In this document: piece after piece, positions 1 through 11,960 of the stretch | Layout of the letters: each line of letters begins with the position of its first letter | Numbering within the stretch: the stretch's first letter is position 1 | NCBI GenBank assembly: GCA_047495785.1 | Contig: JBLDXI010000021.1 | Location: 1,054,001-1,118,000, forward strand | Reading direction: 5' to 3' | DNA length: 64,000 nucleotides | Source: Lepidodermella squamata | Lineage: Eukaryota; Gastrotricha | Notes under the pieces: model-generated | The model's database searches: none | What the model saw: only the letters and a program-made list of their open reading frames with translations | What the model was told of the DNA's origin: nothing | Made by a program: the position numbers and the translations under genes

Positions 1-913
1 TACCGGTAATATTTCGCGGTCGATTGAATCGAAGTCGACGTAACAGTGTTGTTACATTTCCCAGCTCGTTGCCACGCTTTGAAGGGTAGTAATTGGCTCA
101 AATTCAGGTAGGTTTGAGCTGAATAGTCTTCGAGTTCAATTGCCGAAAAATTGCTGATTAATTCTGAATAATCAGCCTCGAATTCTCCAGTTCCTGTGTG
201 GACTGGCTCGACCATGAAGGCAACAATTGCTAGGCCATCTTGTTTATTCACGCTGTTCTTATAGGATTTATAAGCCTGGTTGTAGTGGACGAATTGAATT
301 TCGAGCGGCGTCGCCCAGTACTCGTCGCCTTGTAGATGCTCGGAGCCGCGCGTGCATGACCCCTCGTTGATCACGTCGCCCCAATGAAAGGCAATGTGGT
401 CGAGGATGTACCACGAATTAAGGGTGCTGCCTGAAATTCGAGGCAAAAGTCGCGTTTCGTTAATTGCATTTGCAGACAAGGTCCACGTTACTGTATAATT
501 TTTTTAAATTTTCAAAAAATTAATTAAAAAATCAAAATTAAAAACCGATTCTCCCATTGTTCTGCAAAACTCCTGGGAACGACCGTGACTCATCCGGGTA
601 GTTGTCGAACCGCAGAGGGTCCTTAACCAGCTTGTCGCTGTATTCCGCATGGGCGGGTGCGAGATAAATTGGCGATTGGTACTTGCCATTGCCGCATAAA
701 GGGTAACTCAAAGGCCACGCACTGATATCTGTAATTCACCAAATTTCGTGAGCGCAATGTAGTGTGATCGTTTATTTTACTTGTATAAGTCCAATGAGGA
801 TCCACTGGTCCGATAACCGTGTTGTTATATTGGCAATTGATCGGAAAAATTAATAAGGACAGAGTAAATAGCAGTGAATCATAGCGCTGATTGATCAGTG
901 TAGAATAAATCAT
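1..913 (-). CDS. CA-A: alpha-carbonic anhydrase-like protein, zinc site lost (3' end outside window)
   Basis: Exons 913-781, 728-546 and 490-1, with all junctions in phase; the frame is still open at base 1, so the C-terminal third is missing. It starts with a hydrophobic signal peptide (LLFTLSLLIFPINC) and then shows the alpha-CA landmarks KYQSPI, RFDNY and FHWGD. Two of three zinc ligands are gone: the first His motif reads HIAFHWG (Ala at position 94) and the third reads EIQFVHYN (Gln at 119), so CO2 hydration is not expected. The exon 2/3 junction falls at NNGRIV|TW, a place shared only with CA-Q and CA-R, which ties this isolated left-edge copy to the far right end of the array. Strong call for the fold; the function of the dead form is unknown. 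Confidence 0.88.
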
Positions 914-1654
914 TTTAAGGTGGTTTATTTTGAAACAATAATAAATGTTTTGAGGGTATCAGCGAGAGCCAGCAACATGTGTGGCCTTCGGTAACTTTTA
1001 GCGAATGCGCATATTTAAAACGGAAATTGTTAGCCGCGGTGAGTGATGCGGCTCTGAAAACACGTTATTCAGTCATCATCACTCATCACCGAGGTCAACG
1101 CATCAAATTACACTACCCTCGCCCACCGTCAGGCCACAATAGCTATTATCTTTCCTCACTTGGCCAGGTCACTTCCAAGTTGGGGCAAAAAATACGAGAA
1201 CTGCGTGGCTTTCATTGACTGAAAACGATAATTAAAATTGTACTTGCTATATTTCGGCAGCAGAAAACAGCTTTATTCCAGTGCAGTGTGACTCACCAAT
1301 TATTTTCGCTCCAGGTCAGCAGTTCATTATCGATATCATATCGTTATTATTATCGATCATAGCGATGATCGGCCGCTTTCGATAATAAATGCAGTAATAA
1401 ATAAAGAAATGAATTTTCAGAGTGCTTTTAGCGAACGATCGGCTTGTAATATGATTTTTTGAGAATTGCTTCATTAGGAGTAAAAAATCATTGCCTGGTA
1501 TAGACGAAAGTTATTTCAATGTGATGGATAGAAATAGAATGATAGAAAAAACTGCACCTTTATAACACATTTTGCCAGAATTTATCCTATTTTCAGCAGC
1601 ATTTACTGTGTGCTTTTAGTTCAAATGACCAAATGAATCAGTTTTATTTTCGTC
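914..1654. other. intergenic region upstream of CA-A
   Basis: AT-rich sequence with no convincing gene on either strand. It holds the divergent upstream regions of CA-A and the repeat element to its right. The short open frames here have no domain and no splice partners. Confidence 0.5.
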
Positions 1655-3356
1655 GCTAGCTGCACCCGCGCGCTGGGTGCACAGAATTTGCTCGCTACAC
1701 CCTCGGGTGCAGGATTATAGCTAGTTACACCCAGAAGGTGCGCGAAAATAGCTGCGTGCACCCGCATCTGGGTGCGACCATTTTGCTACGTACACCCAAT
1801 ACATTTGATTGGACGGTAATGAAATCACGGGTGCAGAGAGAAAAACCCTTGTCTATTGTGTCTATTCCTCCAAGGAAAAACCGCTACACCCACTTGACCG
1901 CGCGCGGCGGCTAGAGAGCCATTCATTGCGCGCCAAGGAGTTAATAATCTGTCCGGTGCCGCTGATCAATGTCATAAGTTCAAGAGTCGAGGCCTTGAAG
2001 ATATGGCTGAAAGCGCAGGCCGATTTCCAGTGTGCAAACCGAAAGCAACATCAATAGGATTAAGACGGTCGCGAGTTGGGCGCAATACCACCGCCGCTAC
2101 CGTTCAATAACACCACTAATCAATATTCTCGAGCCGGTCTTCAATAACCTATTACCGCCCGGCTTCCTGCCTTGAACTCGTGCACCCATTGCTTGATGTT
2201 CACCTGGAGATCAGTGTTTCCCTCGTGACCCGCAGAATGCACCATGACGGCTATGATTGCACCCGCAGCGCCAGAGTCGGAGCGGAAAAAAACAAAGAAA
2301 TCGTAACCGCCAATCGTCGACTTCAAAGCCGGCTGCTCCACTTCCGGGTGCCCTACTCAGGAGCGTCTGCTTGTTTCCAACTGGGGTGACTGTAGGCAGC
2401 GGGGTCACTTTGACACTTGGACTAATTCCTATTCCCTATTCCCTCAATTCCTATACTCTTCATTCCTATTCCTACAATTCCTATTTTCTATTCCTGTAGG
2501 CTTTGACATGCCAAAATAGGGTGACTTTGGCATGGCAAAAATCGAATATGGTAAGGTAAAGACCTCGCGAAAGGAGTACCGTGTTGGATCGCCTGGAGGA
2601 TGGGAAATATAATAATGACATATGATTTTATATTCAATTAGTCGGTTTCGGTTTAGCCGTCACCGAAGTTTCAATTAATATTAATATACCGTATTTTTTC
2701 GAATAAGGGCCGCGGCGACTATTTTCCTGATTTTTTGAAAAAGGCCTAAAAACGCGGCGATTATTCGGGTGCGGTCTTTATTTCGCTTGGTTTTCCGGTA
2801 AAGCTACAATTTTGCGGCGTTTAATCGGGTGCGGCCTTTTGTTGGAATACGGCCCTTATTCGAAAAAATACGGTAGAAATTGAAAAAAATGCCGCGACTT
2901 TACATATTATGTCCTCTCCCAAAATGGGTTGTTATGATGCGCATTGTGCAAATTCAGGCTGGCGGCTGGCCTTTCCTTGGGCTATCCAACGGTACCCCAC
3001 TCACTAGGTCTTTACCTTACCATATTCGATTTTTGGCATGCCAAAGTCACCCATTCTGGCAAGTCAAAGTGACCCTATTGTGCAAAGTGCGCTAATAAGT
3101 CACCCCAGGTACGTAATCTCGCTAGCTCGCATTTTACCTTGTTTAATTACTTCCGTACACCTTGCCGCACCGACCTTGGAGGAATAGACAGCCGGCTTTT
3201 TCCTAATTCCTTATTGTTTGTATACAGGGTGTAGCGAGTCAAATCGTCGCACCCACACTAACGCGCGGTATAGGGTGTAGCGAGCAAAGTGGTTGCACCC
3301 TTAGGGTGTAGCTAGCAAATCGGATGCACCCGCGTGTGGGTGCAAATAGCACACTC
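1655..3356. mobile_element. nested inverted-repeat (foldback-type) element
   Basis: The outer arms (about 1655-1890 and 3170-3356) are inverted copies built from repeated GGGTGCA and GCTACACCC blocks. Inside them a second inverted pair (2382 onward, and up to 3107) shares the blocks TGGGGTGACT and GGTAAGGTAAAGACCT, and inside that sits a third, perfect pair. The whole is flanked by a near-identical direct repeat (GTTTTATTTTCGTC at 1641-1654 and the same with one extra T at 3357-3371), which reads as a target duplication. No transposase frame is visible. A run of ATTCC-like pentamers (about 2425-2497) interrupts the left middle arm. Confidence 0.7.
2689..2873. mobile_element. TA-flanked inverted-repeat MITE inside the foldback element
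   Basis: About 24-bp perfect terminal inverted repeats (CCGTATTTTTTCGAATAAGG at the left end, its complement at the right) are bounded on both sides by TA, the usual Tc1/mariner target duplication. The interior contains further GCGGCG/ATTCGGGTGCGG motifs and no open frame. It marks the latest insertion in a three-layer nest. Confidence 0.7.
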
Positions 3357-3856
3357 GTTTTATTTTTCGTCCTCCGTAGACGTGTGATGTTAAGAGAGTA
3401 GAAAAAAGCCTTACCCGTGAGGGTTTAGGGGACGCTTGCTTCAAGTTCAACGAATGAATAATAATAAAAGATTAATAATGAATAAATGCAGAGGGATCGA
3501 CTGAATGTTACAGCAGAGTAAACCATGTCTACTTAAGACATGTAGTCCGCATTATTTGAATTCCACGTAGCTCTTTCTACCTAATACTCACATTAGGTAA
3601 AAAATGACTTTTGGTGATATAAATTGTATCATATGGGGAAAATGTGACCTGTCATTATTAATTCCCCTCCTTCATGTTCCTCTGAGGCACGTCCGCCTCA
3701 GCCGCTCCAGGTGAGGCGGCTGTGTTAATCTTCTTTCAAACCACTTTTCAAGTTCTGTGAATTATGCGGCTTTTGTCGCTTAATCTTCCATGCTGACTGT
3801 TGGTTGTTGGATATGCTTTTAATCAGGTGAGATATTGTTTATTATTAGCACTAATA

Positions 3857-5299
3857 ATATGACGTCACTTGAGTTTCGCACTCGCGGCAACGAATGCTAC
3901 AGGAAAGCTCAGCAGACCGGACTAGCCCCTTGTATTAAAAAAAGTCGTCTCGAAGAGGCTTTGCGCCTATATCGTCAAGCCGTCAATGCAGCTAAAAGTG
4001 TCGATGAAATTTTATCCGGGGTGAAAATGGGCTTATGCTATCTGAAGCTGGCCGAAAAGCTTCTTGACCATCCTGAAAAGGAGCCGCGATATTTAGTGAA
4101 TGCTGCTCGCGAAGGCGTGTCATGCTTCCTTGACTGCCTTACGCGCGGCAATTCGGCCAAGCCCACCGATTGGATCGACGAAGTTCGCACTCATCTAGCT
4201 CGCTTAATACTCGAAGTAACAGATGCTCTTGACGCTCTGTCCCGCGAATCCAAGATTGCTGGTCTCTTGGAAATAGCCAAGTCATTTGAGCCGTATAGCC
4301 TGCAAGGCTTCAAGTTGGACGCTGCAGCTAACTTCTACTATGAAATCGCGGGTCACATTTTCAAGCAATCGCTAGATCTTCTTAATGATGACGCAGTCGC
4401 CTACGCAAAATGTCTCTCGAAAGTGTTCGACTGTTACTGCCCGATTGAACTAGCTCGTAAATTTTCGGAATCGAAAGAAAAGTCGGACAAGATCGACGAG
4501 CTGTATAGTCAAGTTTACTATCAGCAGTGCATCTGCGAATCGGTCATGGCTCGCTTGAACGCCGACCGATCTCTTGAAGCTTGCCTGCGTGATCACGAAG
4601 AGCTTAATATGGACCTCGTCCACCTTTGCTTGGATGGCTACAAAGATGCGATTGTATTAGCTCGCGAGATTGATGCTGAAAGTGAGGCTATTGCTACGTC
4701 GCGCATAGCTCGAGTGTACAGGCAAATTCTGAAGATGGAAGAGCGCGCCCATGCCTATTACTTGAACGCTGTGCAGCTGGCTAATTCAATGAGCCCGCGC
4801 AAATTTTACAATGAACCGTGGTATGAACAGGCTGTGAATGCTGTCCAGGCTCATCGGGCGAAGAAGGAGAAGGAGGAAGCTGATAAGTATATGAAAGAAC
4901 GCCAGCCTTTCCTTGACGCTCTTAAGGTAGGCTTAGCAATGCTTTTACTGGTTGATTATAATTGATTGATTGATTTTAGGATGAGCTTTCCGCTGTGGAA
5001 ATGGCTGCTATTGGTGGCACGGCTGCTTTGTTGACGTATTTGTACAAAAACCATCCCCCGAAGGGCGGCAAGCAACTTGGCAGTTTGAAACCTGATGATT
5101 TGAAGAAAACGCTCCAGCGCGCTATTCTTCATTATCACCCTGACAAACAGGTATATTATTTATCCATGTTGACATAATTCCTGATTTTCACGAGTTTTTT
5201 TCTGTTTTCTAGGATGCTGAAGATATGAAATGGAAAGTCTTCTGCGAAGAAATCGTCAAGCGCCTTAACTTCGCATACTCATTCATGAAATGCGATTGA
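3857..5299 (+). CDS. alpha-helical repeat protein with C-terminal J domain
   Basis: Exons 3859-4926, 4980-5150 and 5213-5299 (441 residues). The start is the ATG at 3859; the open frame upstream has only a TTG. Residues 1-350 are helical and Ala/Leu/Glu-rich, with TPR/MIT-like helix pairs near the N-terminus (ECYRKAQ, ALRLYRQAVNAA, MGLCYLKLAEKLL). The last 90 residues contain the HPD tripeptide of a J domain (ILHYHPDKQ) after a basic helix, so the protein probably engages an Hsp70-type chaperone. There is no signal peptide or membrane segment, so it is likely cytosolic. It separates CA-A from the main array and looks unrelated to it. The helical part was judged from composition only, so its exact repeat type is uncertain. 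Confidence 0.8.
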
Positions 5300-7054
5300 T
5301 CGCCAAATGACTGAGCTTTGACTTACGTATTTATTCAAGGAGCATGATTTCAAGTTTGCAAGCTCTACAAGAGAAAAAGTGCAGCCGCTAGTTTCCGTGC
5401 CATTGATGTTGTCTTTCAGAGCTTTCAATATAATCATGATTGTTCGATCTTGTATCGCTTGAAATGGCTTCAAGTTCGTGTCAGCTGATTGAGCCATCAC
5501 ATTTTCATCAGACAACGAAATAATCTTGACTTGATGTGATTTTTTTGAAAATTCTCTCATATTTTTGCCATCTCGATGTTCACAATTGCTCAACAAATCG
5601 TAATTATCCGGTAAGCTTAAAAAGTACGTCCGGCCGGTCGCAATTTAAGAGATAGACGGACCTCTGCCGGTCGCAAAAATTGACTGTTCCAGAGTTTTCT
5701 TGGAAAATAATCAGGAATTTTTCTACTATAGATCACATAATGCGACGTTTTATTTGACTGATTGTTTCATTTTTATATAATAACTGCCTTTCACGGCGGG
5801 AAGGACGATTTCGGAATTTCGACTTTGAAAATTCGCAGAAAATTGAATTTGATGAATTCTTGATCGCCCTTTTTTGAGGAATATTGCTCTTTGATTTTGG
5901 CTACAAGGTTCTGAGACCAGGACACCGTTATCTTGCTTGGTCAGGACATACTAGCAATTTGAAAATAGTCAACCTGCGATTGAAATTTCGATTTTTTTCA
6001 ACTTGAAATTGCATAAGATTCTGATCATTTTTTGATCCAACAAAAAAATACCACCGTGTCCGCCATAGTCTCATTGACTTTTGAAAAAAAATTTCTACTT
6101 GGAAACTAAAATTGACGACGCTATTGAACTTCAATCAAACCGGCCGAATTCTTCCTATCCGCCAGGACCTATACAGGCGGAGTGCGTGATTTTTGTGCTG
6201 CAAAAGCTGCCGCGAGAAAAAACTTGAAAAGCTGAATTCAGATCTGAATGCTGAGCCTCTGAAACTTTTTACTCTGACTGTTTTCGGTGAAATAAGTGGT
6301 AGAGAATCTTAGGGACATTCATGGGAGTAATTTATAATCTAAAATTCCAAAGCTGAAGGCACCTGACACAGAAATTAGGGAGTTCTAAAAATCGAAATCA
6401 GCTGGGCGGATAGGACGATTTCGGCCAGTTTTTGTACCCCCTCCCTTTTCAGATCGGGGGGAAATTTCATTTCTCTATGGCTAGCTATAGAATAATCCTT
6501 TATTCGGCCATGAAAGGGTTAATTGAGTCAACTAAAAATTGTATCAATTCACCTGGGATGAAATTCACAGAATAATCCAAGTGCAGTGTTTCGTGTCATC
6601 TTCATGACTGGTCTGCGCTCGATGTTATCAACTTTTTTGTTCTAGTTCGTAAAAAAAATAATAGGTCACGCGTCACGACGCGGGGTCATTAGCGCACGCC
6701 CCAAATTCTGACTGAGATTTTTTCAAGCTGTAACGCATGAAAAGTAACACGACGTACATTACTGGATCCCGCCGATGAAATCGAGTTGTCGAGAAGTCAC
6801 CCATTAGCTATGCAAATGAATGCAAGTCGTTTGACTTGAAAACACTTGGAACACCTAGCTAAACGAGTGCAAAACGACGGGATGAAGTCGATATAATAGA
6901 AAAAAGCCAAGTGAACGCATGGTAATTTTGTTCAGGAGGTCATTTATTCCTTAAACAGGCTGACCATTGCAACCTATTATATCGGAATATTGAATGAAGT
7001 CTAGAAGCTCCGCCAATTTTTCTAATTTTGGCGAATAATTTATTTATTTTGATC
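5300..7054. other. intergenic region before the CA array
   Basis: No supported gene. The only longer open frame (5279-5596, minus) overlaps the end of the J-domain gene and shows no domain. Short motifs related to GGACGATTTCGG recur at about 5807, 6145 (inverted) and 6425, suggesting decayed repeats. A TATA-like GATATAATAG lies near 6891, about 160 bp before CA-B. Confidence 0.5.
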
Positions 7055-8325
7055 ATGAGTTCGGGTGTGCGATCACCGCTACTAAAAGTAAAATTTTGAC
7101 TCTATTAAAATAGAATTTTTCTGAGAATTCATTTTTCCAGCTTATATTGATAATAGTCTTGTCAGATGCTGGAGCTGATTACGTTTTTCATTGGACCTAT
7201 ATGGGTAAGTAAAGTCACATCTGACCCATATTCTGACCTAATTTTATTGCTCACTGTTGAAGATTTCTCGCATTGGGAATTGGTCAGCCAAGTTTGCGTT
7301 GATGGGAAGAGGCAATCGCCGATAAACATCGACACCAGCAATGCCGTTGTCGAGGAGAGTCTTCAGTCCGATCGGCTTTTGTTCGATAAATACTCTGGCA
7401 ACTTCGCAGGTGATTACTTCAACAATGGCCACACGGTTCAATTTACGATGAGTTCATCCATCGAGCCGAGCAAGCGGCCTCGCATCAGAGGCGGCGGTCT
7501 CGGCGAGAAAGGCTACATTTTCGAGCAGTTTCATTTACATTGGGGCAACTCAACGACTGGGCGAGACGCGGCGCGGGGGTCTGAACACGCGATAAACGGC
7601 AATTTTGGCCCGGCCGAAATTCATTTCGTCCACTACAATGCGAAGTACGCGTCTTTTGCCGACGCAGGATCGCACGATGACGGCCTGGCTGTTGTTGGAT
7701 TTTTGTTCGAGGTTGTCAATGATACTTGGCTGGTTCGAAAATCTGAAACTGACTACTCGACCGAATCACAACTGGTGCATAATATCATGTTTGAAGGGAA
7801 CAAAAGTAATTTATTGATCGATTTTCTTACTAAATTTTTTAATTGTTTTAATTCGAAAGCAACTGCATCATTCAACTTTGGGAAGCTTATTCCTGAGTCT
7901 GTGCTGGATGGGAAGGATGCATTTTACCGCTACGATGGGTCTCTAACTACACCACCATGTAAGTGCAATCAGATTTCATCTTTCAGCCAAACTAAAAATT
8001 CGATTTTTTAGGCTCTGAAATCGTGACATGGACAGTTTTCGACCGAAGAATCCCAATTTTACCGGCAACTTTGGATGAATTCCGGACATCTAGCATGCTG
8101 GAAATCGACGAAAGTCATAACACTATTGCCGTGCCTATCCTTAACAACTTCAGACCACTGCAGAGCCTGAATCGTCGGACGGTGAAAATCGGCAGATACG
8201 TGCCACGCGAACGAATAAAAAACGCCCAGGGTAGAAGCAGTGCATCGAAATCGGTTGATAGCAAAATTCCAGTACTATCAATCCTAATCTTGACAATTTT
8301 TATGTCATCGCCGTGCGATGAGTGA
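7055..8325 (+). CDS. CA-B: secreted/GPI-type alpha-carbonic anhydrase, zinc site intact
   Basis: Exons 7055-7087, 7141-7204, 7263-7805, 7860-7958 and 8012-8325 (350 residues). The ATG at 7055 is chosen because it splices into a signal peptide (LKLILIIVLSDAGA); the in-exon ATG at 7166 is out of frame. All three zinc ligands are present (QFHLHWG, EIHFVHYN), as are a proton-shuttle His (NNGHTVQF) and the GSLTTPPC loop with the gatekeeper Thr, so reversible CO2 hydration is expected. The Cys in that loop is split by a phase-1 intron. The last 20 residues are hydrophobic after a Ser/Lys stretch, as in GPI-anchor signals, placing the enzyme on the outer cell surface. Unlike most of the array it has no intron after HWG. 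Confidence 0.93.
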
Positions 8326-8721
8326 TCCTTGAGCTGTCATTTTTACTTTCAAAATATTACTTAAAATTATTCTCGATAATCCGAATAAAATGTCCGTACA
8401 TTATAGATCTTGAAGAATCCTCTGAGAGTCGTAAATTTTGAGTCCTTCGCGCTAATGATGACGACTATCAAGCCCCCTCAGGCCAGCAATTAAACTATGA
8501 TTAACCCGAAAACGTCTCGGCAATATTGCAGGCATCGACACGCAAAAAATTCGTCAAAAATTCGCTCATTAATATTATTATTATTATTCGTGGTTTCAAA
8601 AGGGCACGTAGGCCGCTAACTTTGAACCAATTGGTACGATATAATTATATTATTGAGTAACAGGAATAATATAGCATATAGCAGAAACAGTAAAAATTTA
8701 ATCTGCGAAAATTAAAATAAA
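8326..8721. other. CA-B/CA-C intergenic spacer
   Basis: Short AT-rich spacer with an AATAAA-type signal near 8385 for CA-B, an ATT microsatellite near 8570 and the CA-C promoter region. Nothing else is visible. Confidence 0.5.
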
Positions 8722-10155
8722 ATGACGGTGAGTTTTTCGATTATTTTTATTAATTTTCTAAAATTTAAATGAAATTCCAGTCGATGCGGCTGTTTGAAAT
8801 AACTGCGATTCTTTTCATCTGGAACTTGAACAGCCGTTCTATTGCTGCCCCGGTCGCGTCATCATCGCCTGCTTGGACTTATCTAGGTCTGGATTACTTT
8901 TTCCTGTGAATAACAGACCGTAAATATTTTCCTCATGACATTCCAGACTTCAATCAATGGGGCTCTGTCAACCCGGTTTGCAATGCCGGTAGTCAGCAAT
9001 CACCTGTTAACATAGCTACAACCAGTCTGGTCAAAGACAGCGCCTTGGCTCGCGATAAATTGATGTTCGATCGGTACCAGAGCTCATATAATGGAACCTA
9101 TGTCAACTTGGGCTATACAGTTCAATTCAACATCGACCCATCGATTGAACCTGAGAAGAGACCTAGAATCTACGGTGGCGGTCTAGGAGATGCTGGCTAC
9201 ATTTTCCAACAATTTCATTTTCATTGGGGTAAAAATAGCGAATTTAAGATCGATTTAACCTTAAATCGAATAATTTCAATCAAGGAAATACGAGTGATTG
9301 CAAGGGCGACGCTTGCATAGGCGCCGAGCATTTAATCGATGGAAAATCGGCCCCAGCTGAGATTCATTTCGTCCACTACAACGCGAAATATCCTTCACTT
9401 AACGCCGCTGTTTCGAACAGCGACGGCTTGGCTGTAATTGGATTTCTATTCCAAGTCGAAAGCGATCCGGGCAAGATTAATGTCGATTATGGGGATGAAA
9501 TGCTCTTGATCGCCAACATTAGCTACCAGGGTAGCCAAGGTTAAAGCGTGCGAGATAATATAGACCAATTTTTTAATTTTTTTAAAATTTTTTCCAGTGC
9601 GAAAAGATTTTGATTTCAGTAAATTGATTCCACCGAATGCGATGAAAGGAAACGGAAAGTTTTATCGATACAGCGGCTCCTTGACAACTCCACCTTGTAA
9701 TATTTTTTTTATAATTTTTTCATAATTTTTTATGGGTGTAATTGTTAGGTGCGGAGGTTGTTACTTGGACCGTTTATGAAGAGCGAATTTCGGTTTCAGC
9801 TGCCGCGCTGAATTATTTCTTCATGGCAACCGCTAATAGTTCAATCAGTGGCGCGATTGAGCCAATAATCAACAACTTTCGCCCAGTTCAACCTCTCGGC
9901 AATCGCTACATCCGCGTCAATCTACCCGAAGATCCAGTTACAACGACGAAGCCTATTGATGTAACATCCTCGAAACCGCAGGTTGCTGTGACTACAACAG
10001 CGGCTTCACCTAATAATGCTAATACTACGACGATGGCTCCGACTACGGTCGCCGCGACGGCTGTTACAGCTAAAGGCCTTGCAGCAACCATTTCGAGCTG
10101 TTCAACGGCTGTGATTGCCTGTGGTCTCCTGGCCGTTTTAATTCCTAACTACTAA
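8722..10155 (+). CDS. CA-C: alpha-carbonic anhydrase with Thr-rich stalk and GPI-type tail
   Basis: Exons 8722-8727, 8781-8886, 8947-9228, 9285-9539, 9598-9696 and 9749-10155 (384 residues). The first exon is only six bases (Met-Thr); exon 2 supplies the signal peptide (FEITAILFIWNL). Zinc ligands are complete (QFHFHWG, EIHFVHYN), with Tyr at the proton-shuttle position (NLGYTVQF). After the catalytic domain comes a Thr/Ala-rich stretch of about 60 residues, likely O-glycosylated, then a hydrophobic tail (VIACGLLAVLIPNY) typical of GPI attachment. The donor of intron 2 (GTCTGG at 8887) is weak, but no better in-frame site is seen. Expected to be an active cell-surface enzyme. Confidence 0.92.
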
Positions 10156-10688
10156 CAAGTCCGGGTACAATTTTTACAGACTTTTTCGTTGTGGAAAAAA
10201 TGCGCTTTCGAATATTTATGCGTCGTTTTTTGAACGTATCCCTATAGTCGAGTATATTTTTTGTTATAATCGCAATATTTTATCATTATTCTGCACTGAA
10301 AGGCGCGTTTAAAATACTTTTACTCACAAAAAATGATGGGGTGTGGGAATTTTTGTGCGCAAATGCACCTGTGGGAGCGGCTCATATACCAATGTGTCAC
10401 TCAGTCATCATCACTGATTTTTCAGACTTCGTCACTGCTATTTACCAATTCTGGTGAGAAATTATGTAACGCTGCAAATAAAGTTTTAGTAATCGATGAG
10501 AAATCGTGGTGAAGGTATTCGTTTTGCTGAAGGCTTGTTTTAATTGATACGCGCAGCTGCCAAGGGCGGAACGTCGCCAGGTGAAACAGCGCAGCTGCGC
10601 TAATTAAGGTCGATCGATTGCCGAGTCGTTCGTGTCAACTGGCACCAGTTTTTCCACTGTAAACTTGATAAGCTCGACTGATATTTAG
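10156..10688. other. CA-C/CA-D intergenic spacer
   Basis: No gene on either strand. Short inverted GCGCAGCTGC motifs occur around 10553-10600, close to the CA-D start, and could be binding sites, but nothing proves it. Confidence 0.45.
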
Positions 10689-11960
10689 ATGCTGCTTCAA
10701 GTCGCGTTTTCGCTCAATTTTCTGTTCCTGTTGTTCGCCGAAGTATCTGGCACGTGGAAATCAACGTTAAGGTGGACTTATGCAGATTTCAAGCAGTGGT
10801 CGCAAATCAGCTCGGTTTGCGCTGTTGGGAAGCAGCAGTCACCCGTAAGGATTGTAACATCCGCCGTGGCGAAGGACGTAGATTTAGCGAAAGATAGGCT
10901 CTATTTCGACCGCTACTCGGCAACTCAAAGCGGGACTTATTGGAACACGGGCCAACTCGTTCAATTTACGATCGATCCATCGGTCAAACCTGAGAAAAGG
11001 CCGCGGATTTACGGCGGTGGTCTCGGCAAAGCTGGCTACATCTTCGAGCTATTCCAGCTGCATTGGGGTGAGAAAAAAATCGTATTAATTAATTTATCTA
11101 ATTTTGAACACCCTAGGAAATTCAACGGATTGTTTGGCATCGCCTTGCACTGGGGCTGATCATGTTATCGATAACCGAACTTACCCGGCTGAGATACATT
11201 TTATCCACTACAACGCGAAATATGGGTCATTTGTCGACGCTGTGAGATACCAAGACGGCTTGGCTATTGTCGCTTTTTTGTTCCAAATTGTCAACAATAC
11301 CAAGCTCATAAATACACATTACAACAATGTCACGTCCGGGGTAGATGAAATACCCTACATAGGGGACAAAGGTAATTATTTTTTAATTTTTTTTATCATT
11401 ATCAATGATTTCGTTTATAGCGAACGCATCTTTCGATTTCGGAGCTTTGATACCACCATCGGCTAAGGATGGCAAAGGAATTTACTATCGATATAATGGC
11501 TCCCTGACTTACCCACCCTGTAACAATTGTTTAAATTTTTTTCTTAAAAAATCAGTAATTTTTTTTTTAAATTTTAGGTGCCGAAATCGTTATGTGGTCG
11601 ATTTTCGACGCTCCAATCGCGATTTCTGCGGCCGTTTTAGATCTACTTCAGGACGCGACTTCAAGATGGCTCGAGGAGGAAACGGGCGATTTGATCGATG
11701 TTTCTATCAGCAACAACAACCGGCCTCTTCAGGACTTGAATAAACGTGTCGTAAAATCGAACCAAATGCCGTCGGCGAAGGAGCTTGAACTGATAGCTAA
11801 ACAGCAAGCATCCGCTCGGCCGCCGACTACAGTCGCCTCAGCCACGCAATTCGCGCCGATTGAGCAGAAAAGCAGCGATAAAACAAGCGCCGTTGTTCAA
11901 GTCAGGGCGCATTTTATTGTCTCGTCATTGTTTATTCTCAGCGGCGTTTTCTTGAAATAA
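10689..11960 (+). CDS. CA-D: alpha-CA-like protein with His94-to-Gln change
   Basis: Exons 10689-11067, 11117-11371, 11421-11519 and 11578-11960 (371 residues). Signal peptide and domain start lie in one exon, so the usual first two introns are missing. The first zinc-ligand motif reads LFQLHWG, with Gln where the first His should be; the second and third ligands (HWG, EIHFIHYN) remain. The shuttle position is also Gln (NTGQLVQF) and the gatekeeper loop is GSLTYPPC. Gln can sometimes still coordinate metal poorly, so activity is probably very low rather than surely absent. A GPI-type hydrophobic tail (FIVSSLFILSGVFLK) ends the protein. It lies between two intact genes, so the change is isolated in this part of the array. 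Confidence 0.92.

Noticed and set aside
1809-2389. Open frames within the foldback element, considered as a transposase
   Set aside because: They are short, overlap on both strands and show no catalytic motif.
5279-5596. 105-residue open frame on the minus strand after the J-domain gene
   Set aside because: It overlaps the end of the real gene, has no domain, no splice partners and AT-driven composition.
5632-6440. GGACGATTTCGG-like inverted motifs as a MITE
   Set aside because: Matches are about 22 bp with several differences and no target duplication could be found.
7166-7262. ATG at 7166 as the start of CA-B
   Set aside because: It reads through the intron 7205-7262 in a frame that lacks the signal peptide; the exon in the other frame joins to give HWTYM|DFSHW.
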